This document shows, piece by piece, positions 25,258 to 38,566 of a stretch of 64,000 nt of DNA. The notes under the pieces are model-generated. The model saw only the letters and a list, made by a program, of their open reading frames with translations, did not search any database and was not told the origin of the DNA. Origin of the DNA: Tyto alba (taxonomy: Eukaryota > Chordata > Aves > Strigiformes > Tytonidae). The DNA lies in contig NW_024881282.1 of assembly GCF_018691265.1 (NCBI RefSeq), positions 25,632,899 through 25,696,898 of the forward strand. The letters run 5' to 3'. The position numbers were made by a program, and so were the translations under genes. How positions within the stretch are numbered: position 1 is the stretch's first letter; every line of letters begins with the position of its first letter.

Positions 25258-28200
25258 ATAGTGGAATTGCCTTAAATTTTCTTCAAGGTTTTGAAAAATT
25301 TCCTCCATTGTTTTGAAAAAGAGGAAAAACTAGTACATGTGTAGACAATCATTGTTCAGATAAGAGTCTGAGGGATTCTCTATGTATAGGGAATAAAAAA
25401 TAAATTTATGAACAGGGAATAGCTAGCAGAGCATTTAGAAACCAATGTACGGGTAAAACTGAGCATTAACATATAGGACAGTCCACATAAACTCCTTATT
25501 TCTTACTTGTATTTTCATGCATATTTTTATACATTATTGTTACATAAATTAGATGTGTTCAGTAATTACAGTAATTTCAGTGATTCTTCTGGTACAACTT
25601 CAGAAAAATTCTTCTCAGTTCAACAAATGAATAGAAAAAGAAAGCTATTTTTAGTATTAGTTAAGAACATACTAGAACTTTAAGTTAAAACATTAAAGTT
25701 GGTTTTATAAACAAATCTTGAATACTGTTATTTAGCTGTTTTCACTGAAGAAAACTTGCATAACAAAAAATGGGAGGATAATATGGTGATGAAAGAAGAG
25801 TGAATTAGGAAGTGATAGGGACATTTTTAAATGGGAGCAGGGGGAGGAGGGACTGAAGAGAGGATTTACTTTATATCTTTGTTAAGATTACATGGAAGAA
25901 AAATACTTGAGTCATTTAAGTTTGGCAAAATTAATTGGAATGAAAGCCTTTGTATTTGCTGTGCTAAGATGTGAGCAACTCTGGGATGCAACTGTGTTTC
26001 AAAACAACAAAACTAAAAAGTGCTATTTGGAAGGCTTTTTCTTGTTATTTTCTTGGAAGGTAACTCAAGTGCTGCTTAGAAGAACAAGTTTGTCAGTATG
26101 CCTTTGTTTGTGTTTTATTTGCTGCTAAAGAAATTATGAAGTTCTAAAAGTAAATGGCTGTTAGGTTTCTCCCAACTCCTCTTTCCTCTTTCACTTTCTT
26201 CTCTCAGTTTTCTAATATTTGTGCATAAATTCTTTTAAAATATATGCTCCTGTAAGTTTCTCTGTAGCAATACATATATCATATATTTTTAATTTTTTTC
26301 CTTTTATTTTTTTTTTTTTTCATCTTTTCTGTCATTCTCTGGTATGGCTAGAACTTCTCTATTTTATTTCCCCTCCCCTGTCTACTGGCCTTTAAAAGTA
26401 ATTCGGTTTATGTCTGTGAGAGAACATCTTGCAGGAAAGGACATAAAGCTCAGTCAAATGAACTTATCAAAAAAGATGAGGTGTAACTTGTTTTGAAGTA
26501 TGTGGGGACTTCTTTGTGCTAAGAGTTTCTGTTATAATAGTATTGTTAATCTAGTGACGAGAAACATAAGAACAAGTTGTAACAAGGGTAATTAGAAATG
26601 AGATGTACTTTTTTAATAGAATGAAAAACAACCGTAAGAATTTACCCAGGAGTAGTAGCAGAGCATCCATGTCTTCTTACCACACATTTTTAAATCGAGA
26701 TTATGGATGCCTTTATATGGTCTTTAGCAAACCTAAGCACAGGGAAATTTGTTTCTTTTGGAAGGACTTCATAATTTGCTTAAATTTGAATACAAAAGCA
26801 AAAATGCATTCTGACAAAAACTGCTGTATTTTAAGATACTTTCCAGAGACAAGTAAACTAGAGCTTTTCAGTGTTGTGACTTAGGGGATGCAAAGATTTT
26901 TTTCCTGTTACTGTTTTGGCAATATACTGTCAGAGGTATTCAGTACAGAACAGATACTTGATGAAATAATTGTATTTAATTTCAGCATCAGGTCCTTAAC
27001 CTAAAACCCCATTTGAATGGAGATTTTCTGACTGTTAGAGTGTAACCATCATGTAAGTGGACGTCTGAATATGGTTGTAAGCAAGCTGTCACGTGGAAAT
27101 AAAACTTACATTCCACTGATTATTTTTGCTAGGTTTGTGCATCTGATAATGTAAACTTTTACTCAGTGTCCCTGTTTTTGTTCTTAATGGCTCTGTTGTA
27201 GAGTAATAGAATTTAGGTCTTATATTCCCTTCAGTTGGAGATATTTATGATCCATATTATGACATGAGGTATTTTTTCCTTGGTGTCTTCTCATCTGATA
27301 AAACCATGACATGCTGAGCAATTTTGTACGATAAATGCTATGATGTTACCTCTTCTGTATGCAGGTACCAGAGGAAAGCATTTTTACAATGGATAGTCTT
27401 TTTATTCATCTGTCCTTTTAGTCAGAAACCTCTTACTTGAGAATACTCTTACTTAAGTAAAGGGGTAAAAGAACATTATCTTCATCTTGCAAGGTGGAAA
27501 ACCTTGAGTAAAAGGCTTTCTTATGGGTGCTTTTGTTGTGGAGGGGCATCAGTTAAATGATTTTTCAGCAGCAAGAAAGCTTTAATATCTGTTTCTTACA
27601 AACATTACATAAGAAAATACATAAATATTAACACCTTCCACCAATTCTGTAAAGCTAGCTTATGGTTTAATAATTTAATTACCAAATTTATGAACAAATA
27701 AAGTAATTTAAATATAAAGTGAGATATATATTTTTATATGAGTGTTTCCTCAATGTGATGATTGACACAGCAAATAACCCTGAATCTTAAAAGAGGTGAT
27801 GAACCGTAACTGGACTTCTTAGTTGCACCAAGTTTAAGCTACATCAGAATTAATTTTTCACTATAGTGGTGGTGTTGGTTGAATCTGTGCACCAGTTTCT
27901 AATGCTTGCAGTAAAGTACAGAAAATAACCTAGTTTCTCTTCTCCCTCTCATAATAAAAATACAAAGTAAAGGCTTTTTATAAGCGTATTTTGTAATGGA
28001 AATTTTAGCAGCCTTTTGAATGAACGATTATGTCTTTGTTTCCATGGAGCTAGCACGAAAATAGCTCAGAAGCAGTGTGGTGGTATTAAGATCAGAATGT
28101 TAGGGCCACTTTTGGGAACTTTCCATTTGATCTGGTCAAGGCAATTTCAATCAAATAATTTGTTAGAAAAATGTTAGCTATCAAAAGCAAAGTTTAGGAT

Positions 28201-28570
28201 AGTATTTGTTTTACTGAAGCTTTATTTAACAAATACTCCCCCTGTGCCTCCTTTCCCTGAAGCCTTCCCATCCACGATAGGAACTTTTTCACTTTGTGTG
28301 TATAAATACCGCAGAGGTAACTTCAGCCAGAGTCTCTCAGCTACAGGAGGTATGCACGGACACCCAGCATGGTTGAGTTTGGGGAGTACATTTCTCTGTT
28401 CATTAAGAAGCAGACCTGGACTCTTTGGAAAGTTTTGATTTCATCTAGTTGTGGAATTGGAGTATGTGTATATGGGGCAGGGTTAGGGATAAAATTATAT
28501 TTATTTAAAGTTTGGGGTGATTAAGCTGTTTGTTTTGTAGCTCTTTATATGTCTGTTTACATTGTCTCAA
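25258..28570. other. Intronic spacer
   Basis: AT-rich unique sequence between two CR1 pieces. There is a T-rich run near 26306-26321. No gene is recognised. Confidence 0.6.
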
Positions 28571-28870
28571 AGTATAGAGTATAGGTTGGAAAAGACCCTT
28601 AAGGTCATTGAGTCCAACCGTAAACCTAACACTGCCAAGTCCACCACTAAGCCATGTCCCTCAGCACCACATCTACACATCTTTTAAATGCCGCCAGGAA
28701 TGTCAACTCCATCACTTCCCTGGGCAGCCTATTCCAATGCTTGACAACCCTTTCAGAGAAGGAATTTTTCTAATATCCAATCTAAACCTCCCCTGGTGCA
28801 ACATGAGCCCATTTCCTCTTGTCCTGTCACATATTATTTGGGAGAAGAGACCAACAGCAGGATTTCTGTG
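28571..28870 (-). mobile_element. CR1 LINE 3' fragment, minus strand
   Basis: Antisense CR1 tail. The + strand reads ATAGGTTGGAAAAGACCC, CATTGAGTCCAACC, CATCTTTTAAATGCC and CCCTGGGCAGCC, all standard reverse-strand CR1 landmarks. On the minus strand the translation gives [16 protein letters not shown] sequence. Only about 300 bp of the 3' end is present. Confidence 0.93.
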
Positions 28871-31513
28871 CCCGGAATAGTAGCTGAAGTACCTGGTTGT
28901 GTGACCCTCATCCACCCATCCTTTTTCTTTTCACTTGTTTGGTGCAACCCTTGACATTTCTCACTACCTGACATTCAGCTCAAACCTTGCCTGTGTTCAC
29001 GCTTTGCTATTTGAATCAGGTCAGTCCAATTACTGGCTCTCTGTCTTTTATTGTTCATTTGGATTGTGTTACATTATACTCCTGTAGTTGAAGGAACTTT
29101 GTCTTTAGGAAATAGTGAGAAAAGGGTAGTTACAACTATCATGTATTTATTAAATATTTACATGTAACAGTAATCAAAATCCTTAAGAATCAGATGAATA
29201 AGCCTGTATGAGTCAGTTTTATCTGCCCATGAAAGATCTTGAGGAGGCTGTAGGTACTTCTGTAGATACTTGTCCTTCATCTTGGTGTCGTCTCCAGTGT
29301 TAGTTGGTTTGAATTAGAGCAATACTAAGATCTTTGTTGTTGTTACTGTGGTTTTTTTTTTTTTTTTTTTTTGGTTCTGCTAATTAATTAAAACTGGCTT
29401 TGAAATATCTCTATCTGTTATGCTTTAAAAGAGGCTTCTGAAAGGAAAGATTAGTTTTTCCTTGCAGACAGCTTTATAAAATTTGGTTAAATTGATTTTC
29501 TGAAGTTCACTAAGCAAAAATTTGCCGGTCCTGCCTATTACAAAGACTTTTGGGTAGACTGTTTTAAATAAAATTGTGAAACTGTAGTATTTTGGTATGT
29601 TAATTGCACAACATTATGTGAAGTACTAGGTGTTGAATAAAGGCATACATAAGCTGAATTCCTAGCATTTACTGATATTCCACACTGTGTGGTAATGGTT
29701 TTTTGTTTGATTAAAGCTCACTCTTTTGCAGTCCCTTGCTGATTTGCTTGCAGTCTGTTCTTGTGGTCCCCAACCAGCATTATCTTGTTATCTGGTTGAA
29801 GGTTCTCCTGACTAACTGCAGTATGAATCATAGCTTTTTGTTCTCTCTGAAAACACTATATTGAAACTATGGTATAAATTTGATTTTTACTTCTAGTTTA
29901 CCTACATTTAAATACATGCACTTTATGCAGGACAAATACTCACAAAAGCCTGAGCAGAACTGAAAGTAATTGAGCTTGCATACTGTAACTGGGGAAGCAC
30001 TGGACTGTGGTCACTTCATAGACAGCTCTCTCCTAGGAGATAACATGTAAGGAGCATTGTCAGGGACCTTCCTAGCATCGTTCCTATGCCTGAACTTGGT
30101 AGTATGTGTCCCATTTGTATGTTATCTTCAGTTATCCAGTGTTGACTGTGGTCCCATTTTCAGTGTGATAAATTCCAGACATCTGAAAATAACTATTTGA
30201 AGAAAATACTTGAGAAGCATGCCTAATGACTGCAGTTATGCTCATTCCTGCATGTTGTAAATTACTATTTTTTAAGGAGCTGAGAAGTTCATGTGGTTTT
30301 TACTTCTAGTGGAACAGTACAAGGATTAGCCAGTAATTTGTTTTTAACATGTACTTTCAGGATTTTTTGAGATTAGATCCTGTCTTTCACAACCAGTTGC
30401 AAGACTGCTAATATTTGGACAGCACTTCTGTAAGGAAATCTGTATAGCTTTACTTAGTAGCTATGCAGAATATTCTGTTTTCTGTAATTTGGAGCTGCCT
30501 GTGTTGTTGTTACTGATTTTTACTCTTTCAAATGATGGAAATGACTTTCATTTTTAGGTTTTTCCAGATTTGAGAATTTCAAATTAGAACAGAAGGAAAA
30601 ATAATTTGTGACACTTCACTGTCATATATCTTATGTATGAAACAGTAGGCATCTGACCATACTGGCTTTCGTTATAAAATGTGATAGATAAGACAGTCGG
30701 TCATCCGTGTCTTCTGCCACATGATTCCTTGTTTTCATATATTGTGAGTGTTAAGTCTAGTTTGGCTATGACCACATACATCTTAAAATGCCTTTCCTAA
30801 AGAGTATGATAATTTCATTATTTTCACAGCATGCAACTTTTAAGTTGGAACATTTAAATACTTTTTGTTCAACGTGATTATGAGTTGATGATTGTGGTCT
30901 TGTGGTTCTGGTTGCTGATGTAAAGGTAATGAGATAGAATTTAAAATATGTATGTTACAGAATTGTTCCTTGTGGTGATTTAAGGCCTCCTTAAAGTTAC
31001 TCTGACATAAGAGGTACATATAAGTGCTCAGTCTGTGAAAAGACTTATACAACTTTCTTACATATAAGTACCTTAAGTGTTTAAACTGCGTGTGAGAGAA
31101 AGGGAAGCTTTCAGCCAGTATGCAGTAATACGAAGTCTCCAGAAGCTGAGTAAAACACTTGACATGGAAAATACCATTTTAAATTTTAGAAAGAAAAAAT
31201 GCATAGAGATCTGTCCAGAGAAATAGTGGAGGGTGTGTGGTCGAGAGAGAGTAGTTGGTGAGTGATGACAGAGATAGCAACATAGTAGTTCGCCATGTAT
31301 GAGTATACTTTGTGAGTCTGTGTCTTGTGAGAACTGATGCAACAATGCTTTGCAATGTCTTCTGATGAAATTTGGATGTATCTTGTGATACTGATGAGTG
31401 TCAAAGGAGTAAAAGGATGTGTAATGAATACTTACTCTTTTTCTTATGCACAAAAGTGTAAGCTTGATTTATATTGAAACATGCTATCCTTCAGTCATTT
31501 CTTTGATACAGAT
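28871..31513. other. Intronic spacer
   Basis: AT-rich unique sequence with a 21-nt T-run at 29352-29372. A 126-codon antisense open frame at 31073-31453 has no recognisable domain and low-complexity composition. No gene is called. Confidence 0.6.
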
Positions 31514-32550
31514 TGTAGAATCATCAAATATCTTGAGTTGGAAGGGACCCATAAAGATCACTGGGTCCAACAGCCTGCTCCTTGCATGCGTACCTAAAAC
31601 TAAACCATATGACTAAGAGCATCATCCAGACACTTCTGAACTCTGGCAGCCTCGGTGCCATGACCACTTCCTTGGGGAGCCTTTTCCAGTGACCGACCAC
31701 CCTCTCAGTGAAGAACCTTTTCCTAATTTCCAGTCTGAACTTCCCTTGACACAGCTTCATTCCATTTCCTCGTGTCTGATCACTGGTCCTTCTTATAGTG
31801 AGGTGCCCAAACCTGCACACGGTACTCGAAGTGGGGCTGTACCAGTGCAGTGCAGAGTGGGACAATCACCTCCCTCAGCCGGGCAGCTGTGCTGTGCTTG
31901 ATGCATGCCAGGGCATGGTTGGCCCTTACGGCTGCCATGGCACACTGGTGATTCCTGTTCAACTTCCCCTCAGCCCAAATCCCCAGATCTCTTTCTGCAG
32001 GGTTGGTCTCCAGCCTCTCGTCCCGTGATTTACATAACCAGGATTAGACCCATCCGGTGGAGAATCCAGCGCTTGGTCTTTTTAAATTTCACATGGTTGG
32101 TGATTACCCATCTCTTTAGTCTATCCAGATTTCTTTGTAAGGCCTCTCTACCCTCAAGGGAGTCCACAGCTTCTCCTATTTTAATATAATTGGCCAACTT
32201 AATATACATTCGATTCCTGCATCCAGATAATTTATAAAAACATTAAAGAGCACTGGCCCTAACATGAGCCCTGGGGAACCCCACCTGTGACTGGCCACCA
32301 GCCTGATATTACTTCGTTTACTATACCTCTTTGAGCCTGACCTGTCAGCCAGTTTCTCACCCATTGTGTTATGCACTCGTCTAGCTGTATGATGGACATT
32401 TAGTCCAGAAGAATACCATGAGAGACAGTATCACAAGCTTTGCTACAATAAAAATAAAAAAACCCACCACATCTGCTGGCTTCCCTTGGTCAACTAGATG
32501 GGTGACCTTGTTGACCTTGTCGTAAAAGGCAATAAAGTTAGTTAAACAGA
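31514..32550 (-). mobile_element. CR1 LINE, minus strand, about 1 kb
   Basis: Antisense CR1. The 3' end is at the left (TAGAATCATCAAATATCTTG, GTTGGAAGGGACCC). Minus-strand translation gives [49 protein letters not shown] and [20 protein letters not shown]. Further 5' it gives GPVLFNVFINYLDAGIECIL, after which the FADD region is lost to a frameshift. The right edge ends in a region equivalent to the LTNL/YD part of the RT, around 32550. The copy has decayed. Confidence 0.94.
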
Positions 32551-33830
32551 TAGTTATAGAGAGGTTGTAGAGAAGGAACTGCCATGAAGTTAAGTATTAG
32601 CAAATATAACAAGCATGAAATACCTGTATTGCAGCTGATGGCCTACCTTTTGAAATAGGAAATATTTATTCAGCTAATTCAGCATTAACAGTCAGTCAGT
32701 CTTCATGTGTCTATGTTCCTAGCTTTTATGGTTTGAGATAAAATTCAGGATATTGATCTGAGGAAAAATGGATTTTATGTCGTTGGTTATATATCTTTAT
32801 TAGTGGCTTTAAGAAATAATTTATAATGAAAACTTTTAAAATACAGATTATTAAAGATACATGTTTATTTGCAACTGTAGTGTCTCATAGATATTAAGAC
32901 AGTTTTAGTAAAAAGGTGGGCATCCTAAAATAATAAAAAGTGGAAAAAGTTAAATTTCTTGTAGCATTTTGCAGGATTTTTTAAAATTCCATCCTACCAG
33001 TGATCTGAAGTAAGCTTTCAATACTACTTAGGTTACCTATCTGTACATTAAATGCATGTAGTTAAAAAATGTAAATATTTAGACACAATATTATAGCGCT
33101 TTTACACAGCTATTAAGACTGAGAATACTAAAACCTTTTGAGTAAGTTTTGATGCATTTTTAAGAATCCTGCAAGTTCCATTTTTTGAAGAAATTGATAT
33201 AACTTGAGAATAATTAGCAATGAAGTAATATCTTAAAGGATCCATACAGTTTCTTTTGAAAATTATATTGTAAATATGATTTGGTCTGAAATATCAAGAA
33301 ATTAGTCAGATGAGAGAACTATGTGGAAGTGACTATTCAGTCATCTAAGATATTGAAAAGGTCTTGAGCTAGGAGAGCAAGGGTTATGGGAATTTTGATA
33401 ATAGGGTACTTTCCACCAACTTTGTTTGCTTTTCCATACTTGCTGTGTTGTCCTATATTGTTAAAGGTGGTTTGGATAGCTGCTTTTTTTTTTTTACACC
33501 TCTTAGCATTAATGAAAGGGCATGCTGTTGTGCTCTTATGTCCCTCAAACTGTGAGGCATTTTTATATGTAAATTTACCCTTTCTTACATACTTAGACTA
33601 TTATAGCTATACTAAGGCTGCTTTTTTGTGGTAAAATTTTTATTTTAATTGAAGTAACTCTGCAAATCACTTCTTAACAGTGCAATTAATGTGATTTTTG
33701 TTGCTTGACAACACATTAAGTTTGTTAAAATTCTATCTAAAATAAGAGTGAATGTTAACAATAAAACTGTTTCATGTAATAAAGGATCTTGAGTATTTGT
33801 CAATATGGAGTCTGCTTTAAATGTGTTTCT
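32551..33830. other. Intronic spacer
   Basis: AT-rich unique sequence with no recognised gene or mobile element. Confidence 0.6.
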
Positions 33831-33839
33831 GCCCTAAAT

Positions 33840-34440
33840 GGGTAATTTTGTCAAGTATGTTCTGTGCACGCCGTGGGCCTGTTTGTTCTGGTACGAGTCT
33901 GTAAAAACTGTCGAAGCCACGGCCCTCCTCACTTCTCTCTTCTACCAGATGAGCAGGATGGGATCTAGTAGCATTCAATCCATGATGCTTCAATCGCAGA
34001 TCTTTAACACTCCCCCCCAAATAAAACAAACACCACCACCCCCAACCCCCCCCAAAAAAAAACAAACCCTCCACCCAAGGCAATATAATCTTAAATCAGA
34101 CTTTGAAATCTTAACAATCTTAACAGTCTTTGGTGATTTTAAATACATTAAATCTCCTCTTGTAGTTCCAGTATAGGGTGGTTGTCATGGCCCTTAAACC
34201 AGAGTGAAACAAGACCCGGGAGCGATCATCTCTCTCTCCCACCCCCGATTTTCCCCCGTGTCGGCACATGGGCCTTTTTGCAGTGGGATTCCCGGCTTGC
34301 ACAGGCTCCTTCAGCATCGCCGCTGCTACAGGAATCTCAGTGGGGGGGGATTCTGCATTTGTTAAGCTGCTCTTGCGGTTCAGAAACAATTTAGCTTTGA
34401 CTGACTTCAGATTAGGGGGGGAGGCTGTTAAAACGAAGCA
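33840..34440. other. CpG-containing, G/C-run-rich intronic patch
   Basis: Two sub-blocks stand out from the AT-rich intron. The block at 33860-34080 ends in a low-complexity C-rich tract (about 34011-34078), which is G-rich on the minus strand. The block at 34180-34440 has many CpGs (for example GACCCGGGAGCGATC and CATCGCCGCTGC) and G-runs. No reading frame or repeat family is recognised. It could be a small CpG island, a regulatory element or a degraded insertion. Confidence 0.45.
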
Positions 34441-37400
34441 TCTTTATTAATGAAGGGAAAATCAGATTTAAAGTTCTCCATGTCAATCATACGTGGAGCG
34501 TGTTAGTAAAATGCTGTTCTAAGTCATGAACAGAGGGAGGGGGAAGTGTCTAAGCTGGATAAAATTTACATCAGTATTGTCACTGGTATTGAAAGTAGTA
34601 TTATTTACAGTACTGGAGATTAGTTTTCAACCCAGAGGAGACATATGGAAGTTGTGTGACAGTGTCTCAATGTATGTTTCTTTCCACACAGAATTCCATA
34701 GGAGAAGCATTCAGAAATAAACCCTCAAGTCTCATGTGGGACTGAAGAGGGAGGGATGTGTTCTGCTTAAGGTTGAGTTTGACACCAGAAATTTCACCTG
34801 ACACTCCTTGGAGGACAGATTGTTACAAATTCAGGTGCTTTCAAGTGACAAACATTTTTGACACTGCCATAATTCATTTGCAAACATTATGGTTCTCAGT
34901 AAGTGTAATAGCCCTGTTAAAAAAAAATTTAGTTTTTCCAGAGCAAGCCCTCTTTTCCTTTGGGAGTGATGCCTACTTTACAGTTGAGCTATTAATTTCC
35001 TTCTGGTTGTTAAGAGCAGTCAGAATTTGGTTTTGCAACTTTTCTTCTGCTTTAATTATGTTTAGCTAGTTATGAGTAAGTACATTTTCTTTTGTGGATT
35101 TTCCTGCTGCCTAGATAAATAAGAAATGTACAGAAAATACAGAAACAGAATAATTGGTTAGTTACTTAGGCTTTCAGAATCAGAACAAAGCAACCTGTTG
35201 TTTATAAACTATAAAAAATAAAACAACTTCATCTGGCTGCCAGAGTTCAAAGTTCTGGTAGTGTTATTAACATGGCTGGAAAAAGTTATTTTTCCTCCAT
35301 CATGTACTTTTGTAACTTCTCGTATAGAGAGGATTTATATGTGAAATTTTTGAGGTGGTAAGCCCCTGACTACATATTAAATTGAAACACCCAAAGAAGA
35401 ACTAGTGGAGCAACTAGTTGATTCATTAACTGAAACAACTGAAAGTGAAATAGTTTATTTGCAGAATACAATTGTGATTATTGCATGTATTTAGGAAATC
35501 AAGATTTTAATCAGTTTTTGCCATGTAATAAAAGTTGGGTGGAGTACTGGAAAGGGAAATGCTTGAACTTTTGATTAATATTGTACAGTCAATGTAATGA
35601 CTGTGTTCTTGCAAAGTTATTCTCATCTGTTTGTGCATGGGTTGAATTATTATTTAACTTGGTGTACTCACTTCTGATTATTATCCATTCGATTAAAGAG
35701 CAACTGAATACATTTTCTGTTTTGCCAGTTGATAGTGTTTTCTGAAGACCTCTCTTCTGAAAGAGCTTTTATGGATTATGATTATTTATATAGCTATGCT
35801 ATTTACATTTATATAACTGTTTCATTTCCTCTGGAGTAACATTTTCACCTAAATCAAGTACGGATTCTGTTTTACACCAGCCAAGAGGGAAAAAAACATA
35901 CTCTCACTGTTAATCATGCTGAGCTAAGACAACAGATCTCTGAAAAGATTTGTGAACATTTTAATGTCAATTAAAATTACTAGATTAATTACAGATAATA
36001 TACATTATTATTAAATATTAATTTATACAAACCAATGCATTTCATAAGGTAAAAATACTGAATAGCAAATTAATACTTTCAGATTGCTTTTCTCGTAGTA
36101 TCTTTGTTGCTCTAACATTTCACATATTCAGGATTCAATTTGGGATGTTTAAAATGAGATCTGAAAAGTCCTATTGATAGATTCTGATGGGCTTATGGTA
36201 TTGAATAAATATTTTTAAAGAGTGAACTTACCTACAGTTCCTTTCTGTATTTTATTCCCCTTTCTAAATTGTGTAAGAATTTGAGAGGAGGGCAAAAGTA
36301 ACTGAATCCAGCCATCTGAGGAGACCTTGTTTAGAAGTCCTTCCCTTTGATTTTATTACTGCATAATATTTTATACCTTTTCTTCAAAAATAAAAGGTGT
36401 GCTAGTACTTTTAAGATGATGCAAACCCAGTCAGATATCGAGTTTTACTGATTCCTTGTGTGAATTACTTCTAATTAATTTGATTTTTTTTACTTTCTCA
36501 TTTCAATTAGGTAAATAGAATTATTTTTTTTTTTTCAGTAAAGAAGGTGTATTAAACTCCTTTGTATTCTAATTTATTTTCTAAAACACGATTGAGGAAT
36601 ATGTTATGCATCTCCAAACATAATCACTTTAAATGAAAACTGTGATTATTTTAGAACCAAAGTCTTCATTAATAAGATATGGCTACCTAGAAGGAGTGTA
36701 ATTAAAAATGGGTTCCAATTCTATTAAAGCCCTCTTTTCTGACAGCTCCCTTCTTACCCCTCTTTTTTTTTTCTTTGAATCAGAGCAGAGGCACTTTTCT
36801 TTTTACTAGTAACTTAAGAATTTACTTCTGAGTAGACACAACTCTTATTTAAGTACTGAGAAAAAAAAAGTCATAAAACTTTCTGTACTTGGGCAAATGT
36901 TTTTAACTGAGTACCATCATCCATAGATTATGTGATTTGAAATTATATTAAAGTTATGTAAAATCAACTAAACATAATGTTAAAGGAATAATCATTCATA
37001 TCTCTAAGAAATTTCTCTTTTAATGCAATGAAGAATACTTGATTTTCTTCCACTGTGTAACAATTTTTATGATTATTGACACCCCAATTGTAGTTGTCAT
37101 GTAAACAAATAAAATGATATGTGATCCCAGTTACATGATGCCTTGAAAAGAATTCTGAGTACAGATGGAGCTGTGAAATTAGTTTTGCCAATGGACTGTC
37201 TGAAACTCAGACTACAGGAATATTGTTTTCAAAAGCTGGGTCTGAGTCTTGGAGAGACCATAAGAGTGCATCCTCAAGTGTTTCCTCCAAGCTTCAGCCT
37301 CCATTAGTTGAGTAGAGTAAATGATGAAATTTAGTGTCAAAACATAGAAGTAATGTCAATATGTGATGGAGTATTTTGCTGAAAATGCATCTTGACCATA

Positions 37401-37957
37401 TTTTTTTGTAAGCACATCTCATGATTTTTTAAGTAACTAAGGGATAATGTGTTGCTGAGAAAGAGTGGATTGGTTTTGTTTTTAATGTTGTTTGGGGTAG
37501 GAGAGGGTTTAGTATCCTAATTCTATATTAGTGGCATTATTCTTTCATTTAAAACTGTATTTAGCAATTATGTATAAATATAGTTTATGATAGGAATCGT
37601 ATATGGGGAAGGAGACGTTTGGTGTTGTTTACAGAGAGGTATGGTACTCATGTTATGTACTGCATTTCTGTTGTGTACGTATTTACAAGAATGAGTATGT
37701 GGTGCAATTAACATTTTTGGAAGGTTTTCAGAAGTCTGTTTCCTTCTTTTCTCATAAAGAGTAGTAGAAGGTCTGACTTCATTTCATAACTGCTACCCTG
37801 TGTCAACTCACAAATGTTCTTATAAATGGCCTTACAGTAATAGTAGTTCTGTTGAGAAAACATTCTGGTTCTTAGTAGCAAACATAAAAGCAAATTAAAT
37901 ATTAGGAATCATTAATAAGAAAAAGATGAGCAAAACAAAGCACTTCTATGCAACTGT
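34441..37957. other. Intronic spacer
   Basis: AT-rich unique sequence. Open frames, including a 103-codon one at 34758-35069, lack recognisable domains. No gene or mobile element is called. Confidence 0.6.
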
Positions 37958-38566
37958 ATAAATTAATGATATGTCTGTATTTTGAGTGTTGTATGAAGTT
38001 CTGGTAATTTCCAATCTCAAAAGAATATATTAGAACTAGCAATAAGTATCAAGGATAAGAAGGGTGATTAAATATGGATTTCAGATGAAGAGTGACTTAA
38101 CAAAGTAGTATCGTTCTGCTTGGAAAAGAGATGACCAAGTATATTTGAGATAGAGGTGAATAAAGGGGAGAATATGATAGAAAACTTGTTCTTTGCTTTT
38201 CAAAATGCAAGAACTAGAGGGCTGAAATGAAATAATCCTACAGCAGCTGTATAAGAAGATGTTTTTACCCAAATCATGAGGAAACTGTGGTACTCGTTAC
38301 TATAGGTTAAGGATCCAAAAAGATGAGAGTTCAGAAAGTAATCAGAGAAATTCATTTGGGAAATCTGTCAGCTTGTTGAAACAAGGATGCTATTTCTGGA
38401 TCAAGAAATTCCTGTGTCACAAGTAGTGGGAGGCTGGGACCTTATAATGGAGGAAGCTCAGTATATGCTTATCCTGTTCTTTTGCTTTTTGTGGATATTT
38501 GGTATTTTGCTGCTGGGATAGGTTAGGTGGACCTTTTTGCTAGTGTTACATTCTTGAACGGTAGTT
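37958..38566 (+). mobile_element. Ancient CR1/L3-like LINE 3' end, plus strand
   Basis: A strongly diverged 3' end of an old amniote CR1. Recognisable landmarks in order are GTATGAAGTTCTGGT with AATCTCAAAAGAATATA and GCTTGGAAAAGAGATGACCAA. Then come GAACTAGAGGGCTGAAATGAAAT, AAATTCATTTGGGA and the terminal GGTTAGGTGGACCTTTTTGC. The order and spacing match the old CR1 class shared with turtles and crocodilians. Indels have removed any reading frame. Confidence 0.8.

Noticed and set aside
31073..31453. 126-codon minus-strand open frame
   Set aside because: His/Ser/Phe-rich translation without motifs, in plain intron. Considered chance.
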